This document shows positions 21,035-33,180 of a DNA stretch of 64,000 bases, piece after piece. Position 1 is the stretch's first letter; each line of letters begins with the position of its first letter. The stretch spans positions 64,001-128,000 of the forward strand of contig JAQFVV010000455.1 in assembly GCA_028023455.1 (NCBI GenBank), written 5' to 3'. This DNA comes from Epiperipatus broadwayi (taxonomy: Eukaryota; Onychophora; Udeonychophora; Euonychophora; Peripatidae). The notes below the pieces were generated by a model. That model made no database searches, had not been told where the DNA came from, and worked only from the letters and a program-made list of their open reading frames with translations. The position numbers and the translations under genes were made by a program.

Positions 21035-21470
21035 TATTGTTTAAGGCTCGAACGGGATCTTTAGCTACAAAAGAATATACATGTAAATGAAAAATATGGG
21101 TGATTTATTTTGTAAATTATGTAAGGAAGGAATTGAAAATATTAGGCATTTGTTAATTGAATGTAAATGTTTGAAAACAGAAAGGGTACATATAATGAAG
21201 TTGTGGAAAAATAAATATGAAAAGAGTGATTATACAGAAAGTGAATTATTGGTTTTTATGCTGGGTTTGGGAAAAGATAAGGGGGATTTAGATATAAAGG
21301 TTATAGAGTTGACAAAGGTTATGTTGTGGAAATGGGATAGAGCAGATTATGGGTAAATTTAGAGTGGGTAATGTAAAAGAAAGTGGCTAACAGGTTTATC
21401 TGGGCATAATTGCCGAGATATTCTTGACTTCGTTTAAGGAGAAGCCATAATACATCACATCACATCACAT
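21035..21470 (+). mobile_element. LINE 3' end with zinc-binding tail
   Basis: A 5'-truncated LINE. The 89-codon frame at 21087-21356 reads CKLCKEGIENIRHLLIECKC, the C-x2-C-x8-H-x4-C knuckle found at the C-terminus of many LINE ORF2 proteins. A short 3' UTR and a CATCACATCACATCACATT tail follow. It is the same family as the minus-strand relic at 3270-4550. It is sandwiched between two H3 fragments in the same orientation. Confidence 0.75.
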
Positions 21471-21479
21471 TATTGTTTT

Positions 21480-21800
21480 AAAAGATTGTGTCTGCATAAG
21501 AAATGATAATCATCTGATGTTTAGTCGTTTAACATTAATTATAGCCAAACAATGTTGGTGATTATCATTATTAAAAAAAACAAAGACACCAAATGTTTTC
21601 CATTTGGGATCATAGCTTTAAAATTAACTAAAAAGATAAGACATCCGCTGAAGAAGTGCATTAGATCCAAATGTCTGTACGCATTGCTTCCAGATCTATG
21701 GCTCCTCACTGGTAAAAGCTATAAGCAAGAAACTAGTCTGGGAATATTTGAATATGCATTACTGTGGCTTACACTAGGTAGTGCTATTATGTGGAGAAAA
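21480..21800 (+). repeat. H3 repeat fragment (right of LINE tail)
   Basis: A degenerate H3 unit. GCATAAGAAATGATAATCATC starts it and the CTCACT...AGAAACTAGTCTGGGA hammerhead-like segment lies at about 21700-21750. A decayed version of the ACTGTATGGAGAG end finishes it. Confidence 0.6.
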
Positions 21801-22372
21801 TAGCCATTGTTTTACTACCGTACATGTATGTATGGGATCCTGACAAAAGACATATTGGAGTAGCCAATTGTGTAATTGTAATATGCTAATGTGCCATGCC
21901 ATGTATGTTTTAGTGCAATGGTGAACTATATTGCAAAAACGTTTTATGAATTCCCAAGCAATAAAACATTTTATTACTTATTTAATCCATTAATAATGTC
22001 AAATTTGGAAAATAAATTAAATACAATAAGAGAGTTCACTTTGTAGTGCAGAAACAGATATAAAATACTTAAGAGAAACCAACTCATGGAAAAGAAAGTA
22101 GCCTAGAAGCCAGAAGAAATTGTCTTTGGAGCCCCTAGACTCATATGTATTAAAAGCTGATTACAGCATGCTATAGGGCCATTAGAGTTTATCATTTCTG
22201 TAATTCCGGGATTAGTTAAGTGATAAAGTTAGAATAGTTGTTGAACTATATATACTTTATTTAACATTATAAGTAGGTCAACTTTACAATTAAATATAAT
22301 TTTAATTTAAAAAGTGATATTTATATAAAATGTATAGTTTATATTTGCGATTTAATATTAGGGTATGATAAA
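21801..22372. other. Intergenic, nothing recognised
   Basis: AT-rich unique-looking DNA. Confidence 0.5.
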
Positions 22373-22530
22373 AAGACTTTCACATGACCCACCACTCTCC
22401 ACTCCATCTAATAATACTGATACACTTAAACACATATATGTTGAAAAGATAAATAATCACCAATATACGTATTTCATGCTAAACCAGCAATCATCAGTTG
22501 GTCCAGATTATCATCTCTACACATATATAC
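22373..22530 (-). mobile_element. H2 hammerhead SINE, minus-strand copy of an inverted pair
   Basis: It carries the family H2 hammerhead (22449-22515) followed downstream (leftwards) by the GGAGTGGAGAGTGGTGGGTC-like tract. It is the inverse of 22545-22668, separated by a spacer of about 30 bp. Confidence 0.75.
22449..22515 (-). ncRNA. Type I hammerhead ribozyme (H2)
   Basis: Minus strand: core CTGATGA (22497-22491), stem II TTGCTG-GTT-TAGCAT (four Watson-Crick pairs, one wobble, outer pair lost), GAAA (22475-22472). Stem III is an ATA/TAT helix around CG. Stem I is CCAA/TTGG, then internal loop TGGA against T, then ATAATC/GATTAT. The overall design is identical to H1, yet the stem sequences differ with compensating changes, which supports a real structure. 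Confidence 0.75.
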
Positions 22531-22760
22531 TATAAGTGCTCAGATATGATTGCTGGTTTAGCATGAAATACGTATATTGGTGATTATTTATCTTTTCAAC
22601 ATATGTGTGTTTAAGTGTAACAGTATTATTAGATGGAGTGGAGAGTGGTGGGTCATGTGAAAGTCTGTGCTCATATCCTAATATTACATATATATATAGA
22701 CCCAGGTATAAATAAGCCTGTCTTTCAGTTATTTGCGATTTGTATAATGTCCGTTGGCGA
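22531..22760 (+). mobile_element. H2 element, plus-strand copy with damaged ribozyme
   Basis: The segment GCATGAAATACGTATATTGG onward matches H2, but the CTGATGA core has decayed to an ATATGAT-like string, so the ribozyme is dead. The 3' part runs to AATAAGCCTGTCTTTCAG near 22730. Confidence 0.7.
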
Positions 22761-24230
22761 ATGTTTGCGATATAGAAGAGAAGATTCACTGACAAAAAAA
22801 AAAAAAAAAACTCAACTTATGTAAAGTTCATTTACACACATTGTACTAAGTCAAGCAATGTTTACAGTATCCCTTCAGATTGATTTTTAAATATTTTTTA
22901 TTAAATAAATCAAAATCTTATCTGTGAGATTCATTTTCAAGTGAATAACATACTTTTTTAGGTCACAGTTCATCATAAATTTTAAAAAAGAAAAAAAATA
23001 AGCTTTCGTTAAGATCATTAGAAAAGTTTGTTGTTCTACTTTCAAAGTAAGCAAATAGTTTGTGGGGTTAATTTTTTGTACTACTAAGCAAACAATTTTC
23101 TGCCATATAACTTTTCTTTAACAAGATTAGGTATTAGGAAATATAAGAACTATAAAATAGAAATATTACATCTAGTAAATTTAATAGTTTATATTATTCA
23201 TTAATAATTACATCATAAGAAAGTTCACATATAAGTATATAGAAGCAAAATATCTGAACTTCTTAATTAAAGTCAATATCAACAATCTTCCCTCAAAAAC
23301 TTTTCTTTCTTACAAAATACATTTTACAAATATAGATACATCTTATGGACTACGCCATAGAAAAGAACTATTTTCTATTAGAATGTCTCTCACTCTAAAC
23401 ATAGTGCACTCTTACCATCGATATTTATCACCTCCATACATAAGTAATAACAAGCTTCATTGTTAGTATATATAGAGAGGTATTTTCCTAATATAAAAAT
23501 CATCACTTCAATTCTTTCTCACTATGATTCATAAGATATGATCTATTTAAACCCACATCTTACAAATATGAATTATTTCTCTAGACAAATTAAGTAATTT
23601 TTCAGTAAAATATTAAACCTACCCATCAACAGATATTTTCACAGTTAATTAGAATTTAGGTACATCATGTACTATAAACTACTATATGTCTCTTAACCCA
23701 TAAAGTAAATCTGTTAATAATTTAATGAAATTAAAATTATTTTAAAATAAGGTTGTGATTTTAAAATACTGATAGTTATTTAGAAAATGGTTATTTTTTA
23801 ATCATAAGTTGCATTTTTAAAATAAACCTATAATCCAGTTTATACAAAAAATACAGCTACTCATTAAAAAAAGAAGATATAATCAAACTCATGTTAATAT
23901 TTTATGAGACCATGGACCAATGTAAATATGGGCCTTTTTATTTATTATGAAATAAAACAGAAGTAATTTAAAAACAAGAAGGAATTAAACACTCCAAATC
24001 TACAACTTTCAAAACTGTTGATACTCTGATTAAATTGTGTGTATTCGATATACGTAAATATATTATAAGTATATGTACACTCACCCAAGATTGAAAAAAA
24101 AAAAATACTTGAAAAGACTAAGTTTAAATATTATGCAAGATTAGAAGTAAAAAATAAATTTAACAGTATAAAAGACTTAAAATCTACACATTAAAAATCG
24201 TTAAAACTCTATAGTTGTCTGAGTAAATTT
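22761..24230. other. Intergenic, nothing recognised
   Basis: AT-rich. No gene or clear repeat seen. Confidence 0.5.
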
Positions 24231-24344
24231 TGTCAAGCATTGTTTTCCGAGAGGTCAGCGCAGCCGCCTTGCAAGCAAGTAAATGTTTGCAGACGGTTGT
24301 TGCGGCTTCGCCTCCTGGCGATGCTATGACATATGGAAAAAAAA
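24231..24344 (+). mobile_element. tRNA-derived SINE, family S, copy 2 (diverged)
   Basis: It starts TGTCAAGCAT and keeps GAGAGGTCAGCGCAGCCGCC (A-box side). It carries an expanded segment before a damaged B box, then GGCGATGCTATGACATATGG and an A-rich end. Confidence 0.75.
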
Positions 24345-24934
24345 TATGTATCTCGACGTATAAACATATATAACTTTATTATATACGCACTCATACAAAG
24401 CTAACAGACATTTTTGAAAAGACTAGGTTCAAATATTGTGCAAGAACAGAATAAAAAAAACTACGAATAAATACAGTTTTCACATTTTAATTTAAATCAT
24501 TATTTTAAAAACAAACAAAATAATTAACTAAAAAAAGAATATTGTTTTTTTTTTAATTAAACATTTTACTGTAATTAAAAGACTACCGTTTAAACATCGT
24601 ATTATTAACTAGAATCTGCCAGTGGAGTTCATAGGTTTGCTGAATTGTCCTTGACTTAACACCGACAAATATAATTGTCTGTTATTTTTTACAAACAAAA
24701 CTAAATTAATAAATTGCGTTATTTCCTATATGCTTTTGTTGTGTACTGAAACTAAATTAAAAAAATATGACTTGTTAAATTAATAATATGGTTAATTAAA
24801 AAGCTTGTTATTACAAAATTAGTAAGACGGGTCTACACAATTAATAAAATAAATACATTTACTATTGTTATACATCCCACTTATCTTTTAATACATCATT
24901 AGTCGAAGATCTTAAAAAATATAATAGGACGTCT
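24345..24934. other. Intergenic, nothing recognised
   Basis: AT-rich DNA between two SINE copies. Confidence 0.5.
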
Positions 24935-25028
24935 ATTTTTTTTTTTCATGTGTCATAGAATCAGCCGGGACGAGAACCCGCTAACCCGGGGCAACTACTT
25001 GTAAAGCAGCTGTCGCTGACCTCTTTAT
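24935..25028 (-). mobile_element. tRNA-derived SINE, family S, copy 3 (5'-truncated)
   Basis: The minus strand shows GAGGTCAGCGACAGCTGC, a TTTACAA anticodon-loop-like string, GCGGGTTCTCGTCCCGGC (B-box side), CTATGACACATG and an A run. The first part of the A-box side is missing. Confidence 0.8.
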
Positions 25029-27042
25029 TTGTAGTATGCTTTGGTATTTAAGCAAAATAATCACTCTTGAACAATTTAGCTAAGAATAATTTCTTAATTA
25101 ATAGTAATAGCCAAATGGTTAGTCCCTCTAAATAATCATACAACATCTAAGCACCAAAGTGCTAGATTGAGCTTCAATTAAGGGACGTAGAGACTTTGAT
25201 TTTTTCTATATCTTGAGTACATTTTTCCAAGTTCTTTATTCTCATGTTAAGAACTCTAAGAACAACACCAAAATAAAATTCAAGATTAAAATTACCTCAA
25301 TGATGATGATCATTGTTAGTACTTTCTTGCTACTCTGTTACTTTAATTACTTGTATAAAGAGAGATTCCAGAGAATATCTTTATAGGCAAATAAAGATAG
25401 AAAAGAGGCTAAAGCAGAAATACACAAATAAAGATATTAATTACTATTAGCACAAACGGTATTTTCTAAATATTAAATATGAATAGAATGTCTCAATGAA
25501 ATGGTGTCTAGTTTTTTCTCTCCAAGCTGATTTAAAATCCCATCACTAAATTAAAACATGTATAACATAGCAATATAATTTAACTATTCATCCCAAAAGT
25601 TTTTTAAGGTGCTATCATGTCTGAAATCCTAGTTATCATATTAAATATGATAGGGTGGTACATACATACCTTCACAGACCATCTTGAAGTTTCTTCTACC
25701 ATCACAAAATCATACCAGTTACTTGAATTCATTATTATGACTCAAGGTGCCATATACAATTTGAGTCATTTCAAATGTTTCATCAACAATATTTCACAAT
25801 TTAAAACAATATTTGTGTTAGCTCATTGTGAATTAATGCACAACATACTGTCACATTTCATAGCAAAGCTCATGATACAGATTTAAAACTTTTTGTGTGG
25901 AGTAGTTAAGCTATATTATTAAATAATATTTGTATTGATTCAGAACACCTTGGAGAAAAAAACCAATTATCTTTTCACTGAGATACACTGTAAGGGAACT
26001 GTAATGTCTATTAACTAACAAGTTTTAGATTTAAGTTATAATTCAATAATATTTGGATGAGTACTAGATCGTAGAGATAAACTTTTATATTCCAGAATTC
26101 AATCACAAATCACTGGGGATGTGGAAAGTTATAGCCACTAATGATGTTAAGTTACTGAGAAACATTTGAATGTATTAAAAATGCTACGTTGTGGTGTGGG
26201 ATCAAAAACCAAAAGATCACATGAGATGAAAGATAACATACTAGTTAATAACCTGCGTTTGTGTTTTTGTAAACATTAAAAGCAGCCTACAGTAGATTTC
26301 TGATCAATCAAATGTATTATTTTTTAAAACTTTCAAACTAATTAAATAATAGAGGTCATGGTAAGGAAACAGTTACAAATTTATGTAATTGTTATTTAAA
26401 ATTGTACAGTCAGATATGTATTGTTTGCAACCAATCAACTGCAGTAATTAACTATAATTTTCATTTAATGAACTAGTATTTATATGCTTGGTTTCATACA
26501 CAGCACTTCCATTTGTTCAAAATCATACAATTAATTACAAATATGTGAATTTTATTTCTAAACATAACATATAATATATTTTTAAAGTCTTCCACATTTA
26601 ATTAAAATAAATCTGTGCTACTATATATATATATATATATATTAATAAATCCCTAAATTAATCACAACTATTAAAAATATGATGCTGAGGTTATGTATTT
26701 ATTGACAGCACACCACAATAATTGATAAGCCATAAGAATCATTTTAAAGCAAACTTGCAAATAACACTTTTTTATCTTTATGCTAATTCATTGTTCAAAC
26801 AAAAGATGTTTTTATTTATAATATGCAGGCATAGATGTTTGAAACTGCTTTTAGTTATCAGGTAGTTTTCAAATTTTTGGAAACATTACTGTTTCTTGTT
26901 TTTATTTTTTAAAAGTTTGTTTGTTATTCCATAAACTTTATTGGTTCTTATACTTATTTATGAAAAGTTTTCTTATTAATCAATGTCTCAGATATTGTTT
27001 TCATTAAGTTGCCATAGATTTCCTTGATATGGCCGACAATAA
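25029..27042. other. Intergenic, nothing recognised
   Basis: AT-rich. An 89-codon frame at 25617-25886 has no recognisable domain or codon signal, so I do not call it a gene. An AT-dinucleotide run lies near 26623-26642. Confidence 0.45.
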
Positions 27043-27156
27043 ATTTTTTTTCCATATGTCATAGCATCGGCTGGGACATGAACCCACACCCATCTGCAAC
27101 CAACTACTTGCTTGAAAGGTGGGTGCGATGACCTCTTGGCCAACAACACTTGACAG
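27043..27156 (-). mobile_element. tRNA-derived SINE, family S, copy 4
   Basis: The minus strand starts TGTCAAGTGTTGTTGGCCAA and continues through the anticodon-like arm to a degenerate B box (GGGTTCATGTCCC) and GCCGATGCTATGACATATGG, then A residues. Confidence 0.8.
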
Positions 27157-29285
27157 GTTGACAAGAATTGATAGTTTGGTTTTGAGGTTCACTATCTATA
27201 ATTCAACATTCAGACAATTCCATTTGTCTACAGAATTTTTTTATATACATTTTAGTGACATCCAGAGATGGTCAATATGGTATCTGTAACTGGTGCCATC
27301 TGTTCTAGATAATAAATAATGTCGTATTTTTTTCACCATTTAAAGTATACTTTTCTTATGCAGTTCTGTTTCCAAATAGTTTTATCTGCACTGAGTCAGG
27401 AGTTGGGCTTAGTTTAATGTGAAATTGGATGTTTTTGGTAGAAAAAATATATAAAATACGTTTATATGTCTTCTCATAAGTAGTTTAGTTGTTTTGCCTA
27501 ATGTTATCATATAAGGTATTAACATAGTTTTGCTGCAAATATATTGTGATTTTTGTGATGACTCACCCAACATTTGTTAGACTTAATGTCCAGCCTTTTA
27601 TACCAAAATATTTGTGTAGTTAAGTAACATTTATACAAAACTTGATCTCAGTTTTTGAGAAATTTGATGAATCTAAGAGTAGAGAATCATGTGCTACAGT
27701 AATTAAATACAGTCTCCAATAGTCTGTAACACATAGAAATCTCATTGCATTAGATAATTACCTCATTATAGTTGTAACTATGATAAGTTTGTAATCAACC
27801 AATTATAAAAAAGCATCAAAGGTTATTAGAAGTTATTTTGAAATTACCCATAATTCAGATGAAGCCATTTCCAGAATCAAATAATTTGAGATTATGAAAC
27901 ATATTGTGTGAAGGTAACTACACTCTGTATTAGGAAATTAATATCTTTTAATGTGAATTTCAAAAGGATTCTGTTTAGCTCTTATTAAAATGTATAACCT
28001 TGATAATACATTTTCCTATATAATTTTTGAATGGGTTTCAAGAACTTCAATGATCAATTAAAAATCTTAGTTCAGCCTTTGGGGCCATTTTGAATTCCCT
28101 AAATAATATATCTGTTTACCATGCAGATTATTGTGCGTATTTTAAGATGCTTTTAGAAAATTATTAATATTGCTTCTAGATCAACCTTGCCTAATTAATT
28201 TTAGAAGGAACTGATAAAATCTTAAATATCCAGATAGTAACAATCTTGCTTTAAATCACTTATGATAAAGTGATCTTTATATACAACAAATGGTGTCTTT
28301 CTTGATTAACATAAATTTGGGGAAATATTACTTACTACACATTATTTCTACTTGTACCCAGGCTCCAATACCATTAGAAACCTTGTGCATTTGCTCCTTT
28401 GTAGTTAGATTACACATTATCTCTAAGTATTATTTTTACTAGTAATTTTAATGCCATTTTGTCCCAAAGTTCATCATGGTATCAAATGAGTTGAAACCAT
28501 TTTAAATAATATGGGAGATGAGGTATAGTATTCTTTACTATATAAGACTGAAAATTTAGTGGGTTTATTATTTGATTTCATTTACTTCCAATCTATAGAT
28601 TGGAATGGCATTTTTATTAATTTCTTGGTACATCAAGCTGTTTTTCTCAGTCTGTGTTATTATGTAATCTTTCATTTTTTTAAAATATAAAATCTTCATA
28701 AAAAAACTACCATCAAATATACATAATCTTTAAAATATTTCATTCAACTATTCAAATCCTAACCTCTAAATTATGTTGCTTTTCTTTTTTTTACTTTTTA
28801 AAATTATTTTCTTGTGAGATGATATCCTGTTACATGATTTTTCAGGCCTATCTGCAATTGCTGCTTTGAGATCTGCTTAGCAATAATAATAACAACAGTG
28901 ATCATTTTACTTTTATTGCCGTAAAACCACTTCCTATTGGGAAAGGAAATTCAGGAAGAATTGCAAACTCTGAGCATAATGGTGTGTGGCTATGCATTTT
29001 CAAAGTCTCTCCAATATTCTACACATGCTTTATAAGTCATATATTTCTTATCACATCTTTGTAAGAAAACTTGCTGTCTGAGTAAATTGTTTTATCAATG
29101 TCTTTTTAGGAAATTGCCATAAACGTGATTTGCTTACATCATGAAATGATGTATTATATTATATGATTTTCTTTTCTATAATATGACTCTCATTATAAAA
29201 ATCAAAACATAAGACAGGAAACAATGAGATAGGATTGAAATAATCACCTAATTTTTTATTACTACATTTCTTGGGTGATAGTTTT
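27157..29285. other. Intergenic, nothing recognised
   Basis: AT-rich. No gene or clear repeat seen. Confidence 0.5.
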
Positions 29286-29575
29286 AAAAGCCTGTCCATT
29301 AAAGTATATGAAGATTGGCTATCTTAATATAAGCTGAGCTTTGATTGTATAAATGTGTGGAGATGATAATCTGGACAAACTGATGAGTGCTGGTTTAGCA
29401 AGAAATATGAATATTGATGATTATTTATCATTTCGACATGTGTGTGATCAAGTGTGTCAACGGTATAAGATATCGTGGATGATTGAGGGTCGTGTAAAAG
29501 TCTGAGTTCAAACCCCCTATATATTACATATATAAGTGCGGGGATGAAAAAAAGCCTGTACTGTAGAAAAAATTC
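29286..29575 (+). mobile_element. H2 hammerhead SINE, longest copy
   Basis: It starts AAAAGCCTGTCCATTAAAGT and then carries the GATTGGCTATCTTAATATAA leader shared with 47530-47570. The hammerhead follows (29364-29430), then a tRNA-like tract. That tract has an A-box-like TGGATGATTGAGG and a B-box-like GAGTTCAAACCCC, about 30 bp apart. It closes at AAAGCCTGTACTGTAG, which resembles its own start and may be the beginning of a second tandem unit. Non-coding. Confidence 0.75.
29364..29430 (+). ncRNA. Hammerhead ribozyme (H2), slightly decayed
   Basis: Core CTGATGA (29380-29386) and GAAA (29402-29405). Stem II is GTGCTG/TAGCAA with a lost outer pair. The outer stem I helix ATAATC/GATTAT is kept, while the inner CCAA/TTGG has mutated to CAAA/TTGA. 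Confidence 0.65.
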
Positions 29576-30598
29576 ATAGACAATTAGTTAAATAATCAAA
29601 GTGGTGACATTCCTATATTTAATTATTATTCCATTTTCCAAAAATAACTTTTGTGCATGGTTTTTTTAAATTGATCAATCATTAGGTCAATGACAACATT
29701 TTATATCTTTGCTTTCATCAGTGGCAAGTAAGCCTTTATATATAACATAACTTAATGATATTAGAAATTTGAAAATTGTTGTGTCATATAGGAATAATAT
29801 TATGATAAATATGTACACTTCGATACATAATTTCTAATATGGAAATGTAAAATTTTATTCTCATTTTCTAAAATGAGTAATAATTATTTTAAAAAATCTT
29901 TTATGAGTGGGATTAAAATTATAATATAATTACAGTATTGTTTATTTGTAGATTAAAAAAAAAGAATGCAGGAATTTTTTTTATTTTTGTTTTGTAAATG
30001 TGTAATTTTTTAGTTAAAAATATATAGCAGATTTTATTTATTAATAAAGTCAATTTTAGGGAACATGTTTTTATATTTGACATTTAGAAAAATATTTTGT
30101 TAATAAGAAAATAATAGGATAAAGAGTTAATTGATTATTTGTCAATTTTTCTAAGTTCAGATTGTTAAAGAATGACATTCAGTGGAATTGCATCGGAAAA
30201 AAAATAGTTTAGTTCATTTGCTTTTGGTCAATATATGCTATTAAAATTCAGCTTCTAGCAAATTGCCCTTTGTTGATTTAAACCAGGAAAAAACTGATTT
30301 TTACTGTTTTTATTGAATTGCTTATATCAAATTGCCTTTTACCAATCTGCTAAAAATGTATTTATTTAATATGTTTGTGATAAAAGACTGCATACTTTGA
30401 ATATTATTTCATGTTGAGGGCCAGTTATCTCGGTGAAGTGCAGTTTCTCCTAAAATATAAGGTTGTAATACCTGCGAATTTTCAACTTCTAATGCAAGCA
30501 GGAAAATAAGTGTATTATTTTAAAATACCCAATAAAATTTACTTTTCCTATGAAATGAAACAAAATCAATGGAGTATATCTTGTTAAATATATTTAAT
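29576..30598. other. Intergenic, nothing recognised
   Basis: AT-rich. No gene or clear repeat seen. Confidence 0.5.
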
Positions 30599-30722
30599 TA
30601 AGTTGATCAGCAGTATGAAATAGCGTGGATAGTTGAGGGTCGTGTGAAAGTCTTAGTTCAAACCCCTAAATATTGCATATTGAAGTGTAGATATGAAAAA
30701 GCCTGTACTGTAAGATAAAAAT
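30599..30722 (+). mobile_element. H2 element, 5'-truncated, no ribozyme
   Basis: Only the 3' half is present: GATCAGCAGTATGAAATAGC, then the A-box-like TGGATAGTTGAGG, then AGTTCAAACCCC, then AAGCCTGTACTGTAAG. 5' truncation is typical of target-primed reverse transcription. Confidence 0.75.
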
Positions 30723-30779
30723 TCATATATTAATATAGCATGTAAAATAGTTATTGAAAAATTAATTACAGAATATCTT

Positions 30780-33180
30780 CATTTTCAACAATTATTAATC
30801 TATTGTTGGATGAATGTCTCTTCAAGTAGTTTTTTTGATTTCTAATCATTCTTATCCATATTATTTCAGAAAATGTCTTATTTCATCCTTCCATAATAAA
30901 TGTGGTCTTTTTGGTGCTTTATAATCTCTTAGGATCCAATTTAATGGGTCTATTCTATATTTATTATCAATAAATAGCAATGGGTCTATTCCAGCTCCAC
31001 TTCAGTCTACTTTTTAAAGTTGTCTATAATACCTGTTTCTGACTCACTTTTGTATTGCACTTTTGATTTCTTATTGTTCTCCTAACATACATCTCTCCAT
31101 ATTTCATTGAATGGTCTGAAGTCTTTGTTCTAATAAGTGTTCATGTCTCAGATAAATAAGTAAGAACTGGTAAAATATATTTTGTTAAAACACTTTCTCT
31201 TCTAACACATGGACATATTTTGTTTTAATATTATATCATTTATACCAAATGCACTCCATTTAAATCTAATTCTATGATTAATTTTATCCATTGTGTTTTA
31301 ATCTGTATTAATAATGTGACCAAGATATGTGAAGTTGTTAGCCTTTTCTAGTTCACCATTATCAATCTTTATTTTCTACTTCTAAGAAAATTCATTGGTC
31401 ATTACTTTGTCATTTTAACATAGGTTTTTAATACTACTTTCATATTTTTATCTAATAATTCCTATAACAATTCCTTAGCCTCTGAAGCATTTTTTTTGCA
31501 ATAGTAGCCTTATCATTTACAAAATTTAGATGAATTAAATAATTTCTACTTACTTTAACTCTCTTATCTTCCCACTTGATTTACCAAAATCATTTTGTAA
31601 AACTGCTGGAAACCTTTTGGAATATCAAATCAGCCTGCCACATACCCCTCTAATCTTCTTAGTATCACTATATAATTTAATTATTGCTTTTGAATTTGAT
31701 AAATATTTACCAGAATGTGACAATGTCCTTGATTTATATCCTTATGATTAAAAACTTTAATCATTATAGAAATGCATGTAGAATCAATTTGCTTTTTATA
31801 ATCTACAAATCCAAAGCACAATGGCAAACACTATTGATTGATCCTTTGCATAACTGTTCTCAAAACTTGATTGAGATCCACTGAGATAAAACTACTTTTA
31901 AATCCAGATTGTTCTTTTTGTTCGTTAAAATCCAGTTTGCTGCAGAGGAGTTATAATTCTCTTAGTAATAATTTTGTATAGAATTGAGAAAAGACTAAGA
32001 AGTCTCTAATGTACAATATCTTCTTTGTTACCTTTCTTAAATATCATCATATCTACTACATTCTTTCAATCAGCTGATATATATATATATATATATATAT
32101 ATTACAATCATCTGGTATATAACATTGCCAATATTTTTTTTATTTCTTCAAATGCACCCTTTAAGATGTGATTCTCATAACAGTTTATAAAACTGTATAT
32201 ATTCAATTCTTTTTAATGAATCATCTTTATGCATTTTCATATTCCTTTTTTTCATCCATTGACTTGTCTCAGTAATTTACTGGTGAAATGTGGCTTTATT
32301 TTATCAGATACCTTTATTGCAGTTCTTAATGATGTATCAGTGATCTTTCTATTGGTTTTATTCACACACGAATCATTTTTCAGAATTTGTTAATCTATTA
32401 AACAATTAGAAAGTCCCCATTTAAATTCATTGGAAAAATACTAAGGGTTGAAAATATCCACTATTAATATTGTTTTTGTTAATTATATTAATATCCCTCG
32501 ATTTATATTAATCTATATTTTGCATCTCCCTAATTGACGACAATTTCTTCTATTGAATCTGTTAGGAATGTTATGATCTTAGAAATATATATTTACTTTA
32601 TAATGTTAAATATAATCCAATATTATTACATCTTTATTTGGTTTCTTCAATGTTCACTTCTTTCCCTTTTCAGAGAAATTCACAGGTCTGCGTTCTTTCT
32701 CATTTCTATTATTATAGCCAAATTTTTTCCAGCAGTTTCTCTTTCAATTGTCTTAGCAATTCTAACATTAAAGCCTCCTGTGATAATTTTAAAATGTTGT
32801 TTGACCTTTTGTAAATCCATACAAAATTTTTCTAATTCATCACAATGAAAACTTTTAAGGCACAAGCATCAGTTATTTGCATCTAGTATCTTCTGTTATG
32901 TAAAATTTTTAAATGTATTAATTGACTCTTTACTTTACTTTTAACTTTACAAATTTTCACAATGTCCCCATTAATATTAGATAATTTTCAATTGTTGAAT
33001 CTTTTTTCACTTAAAATACTTTACAGGTGTAGGTATTTAAATATAAGGTCTTTATTGTATGGCAGCCTGGTTCTACAATTAGGTGATTCTTGGGGTCTTG
33101 TTTGTTCCGCTACCAACCATTTTGTCAGATAGCAACTTTACAGCTTCGTGAAAATAAGGCCTTTAATTTAATTTTCTCTG
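30780..33180 (-). mobile_element. RTE-type retrotransposon relic, nearly full span (RTE-3)
   Basis: Minus strand from 5' (right) to 3' (left). The endonuclease at 32680-32865 reads ITGGFNVRIAK and then a GKN...RKNADL block, matching GDFNxxIG / GxGxRNERG. At about 31930-32060 the reverse transcriptase fingers read IFKKGNKEDI, then LLSLFSILYKIITKRI, as in RTE (KKGDKxDxxNYRPISLLSxxYKxxTKxI). Near 30960-31000 the RLKWSW-like C-terminal block is seen. An AT-dinucleotide expansion splits it at 32070-32100. Stops and frameshifts are abundant, so it is inactive. Confidence 0.8.

Noticed and set aside
25617-25886. 89-codon frame
   Set aside because: No recognisable motif, homologous relative in the window or supporting signal. 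Expected by chance in this composition.
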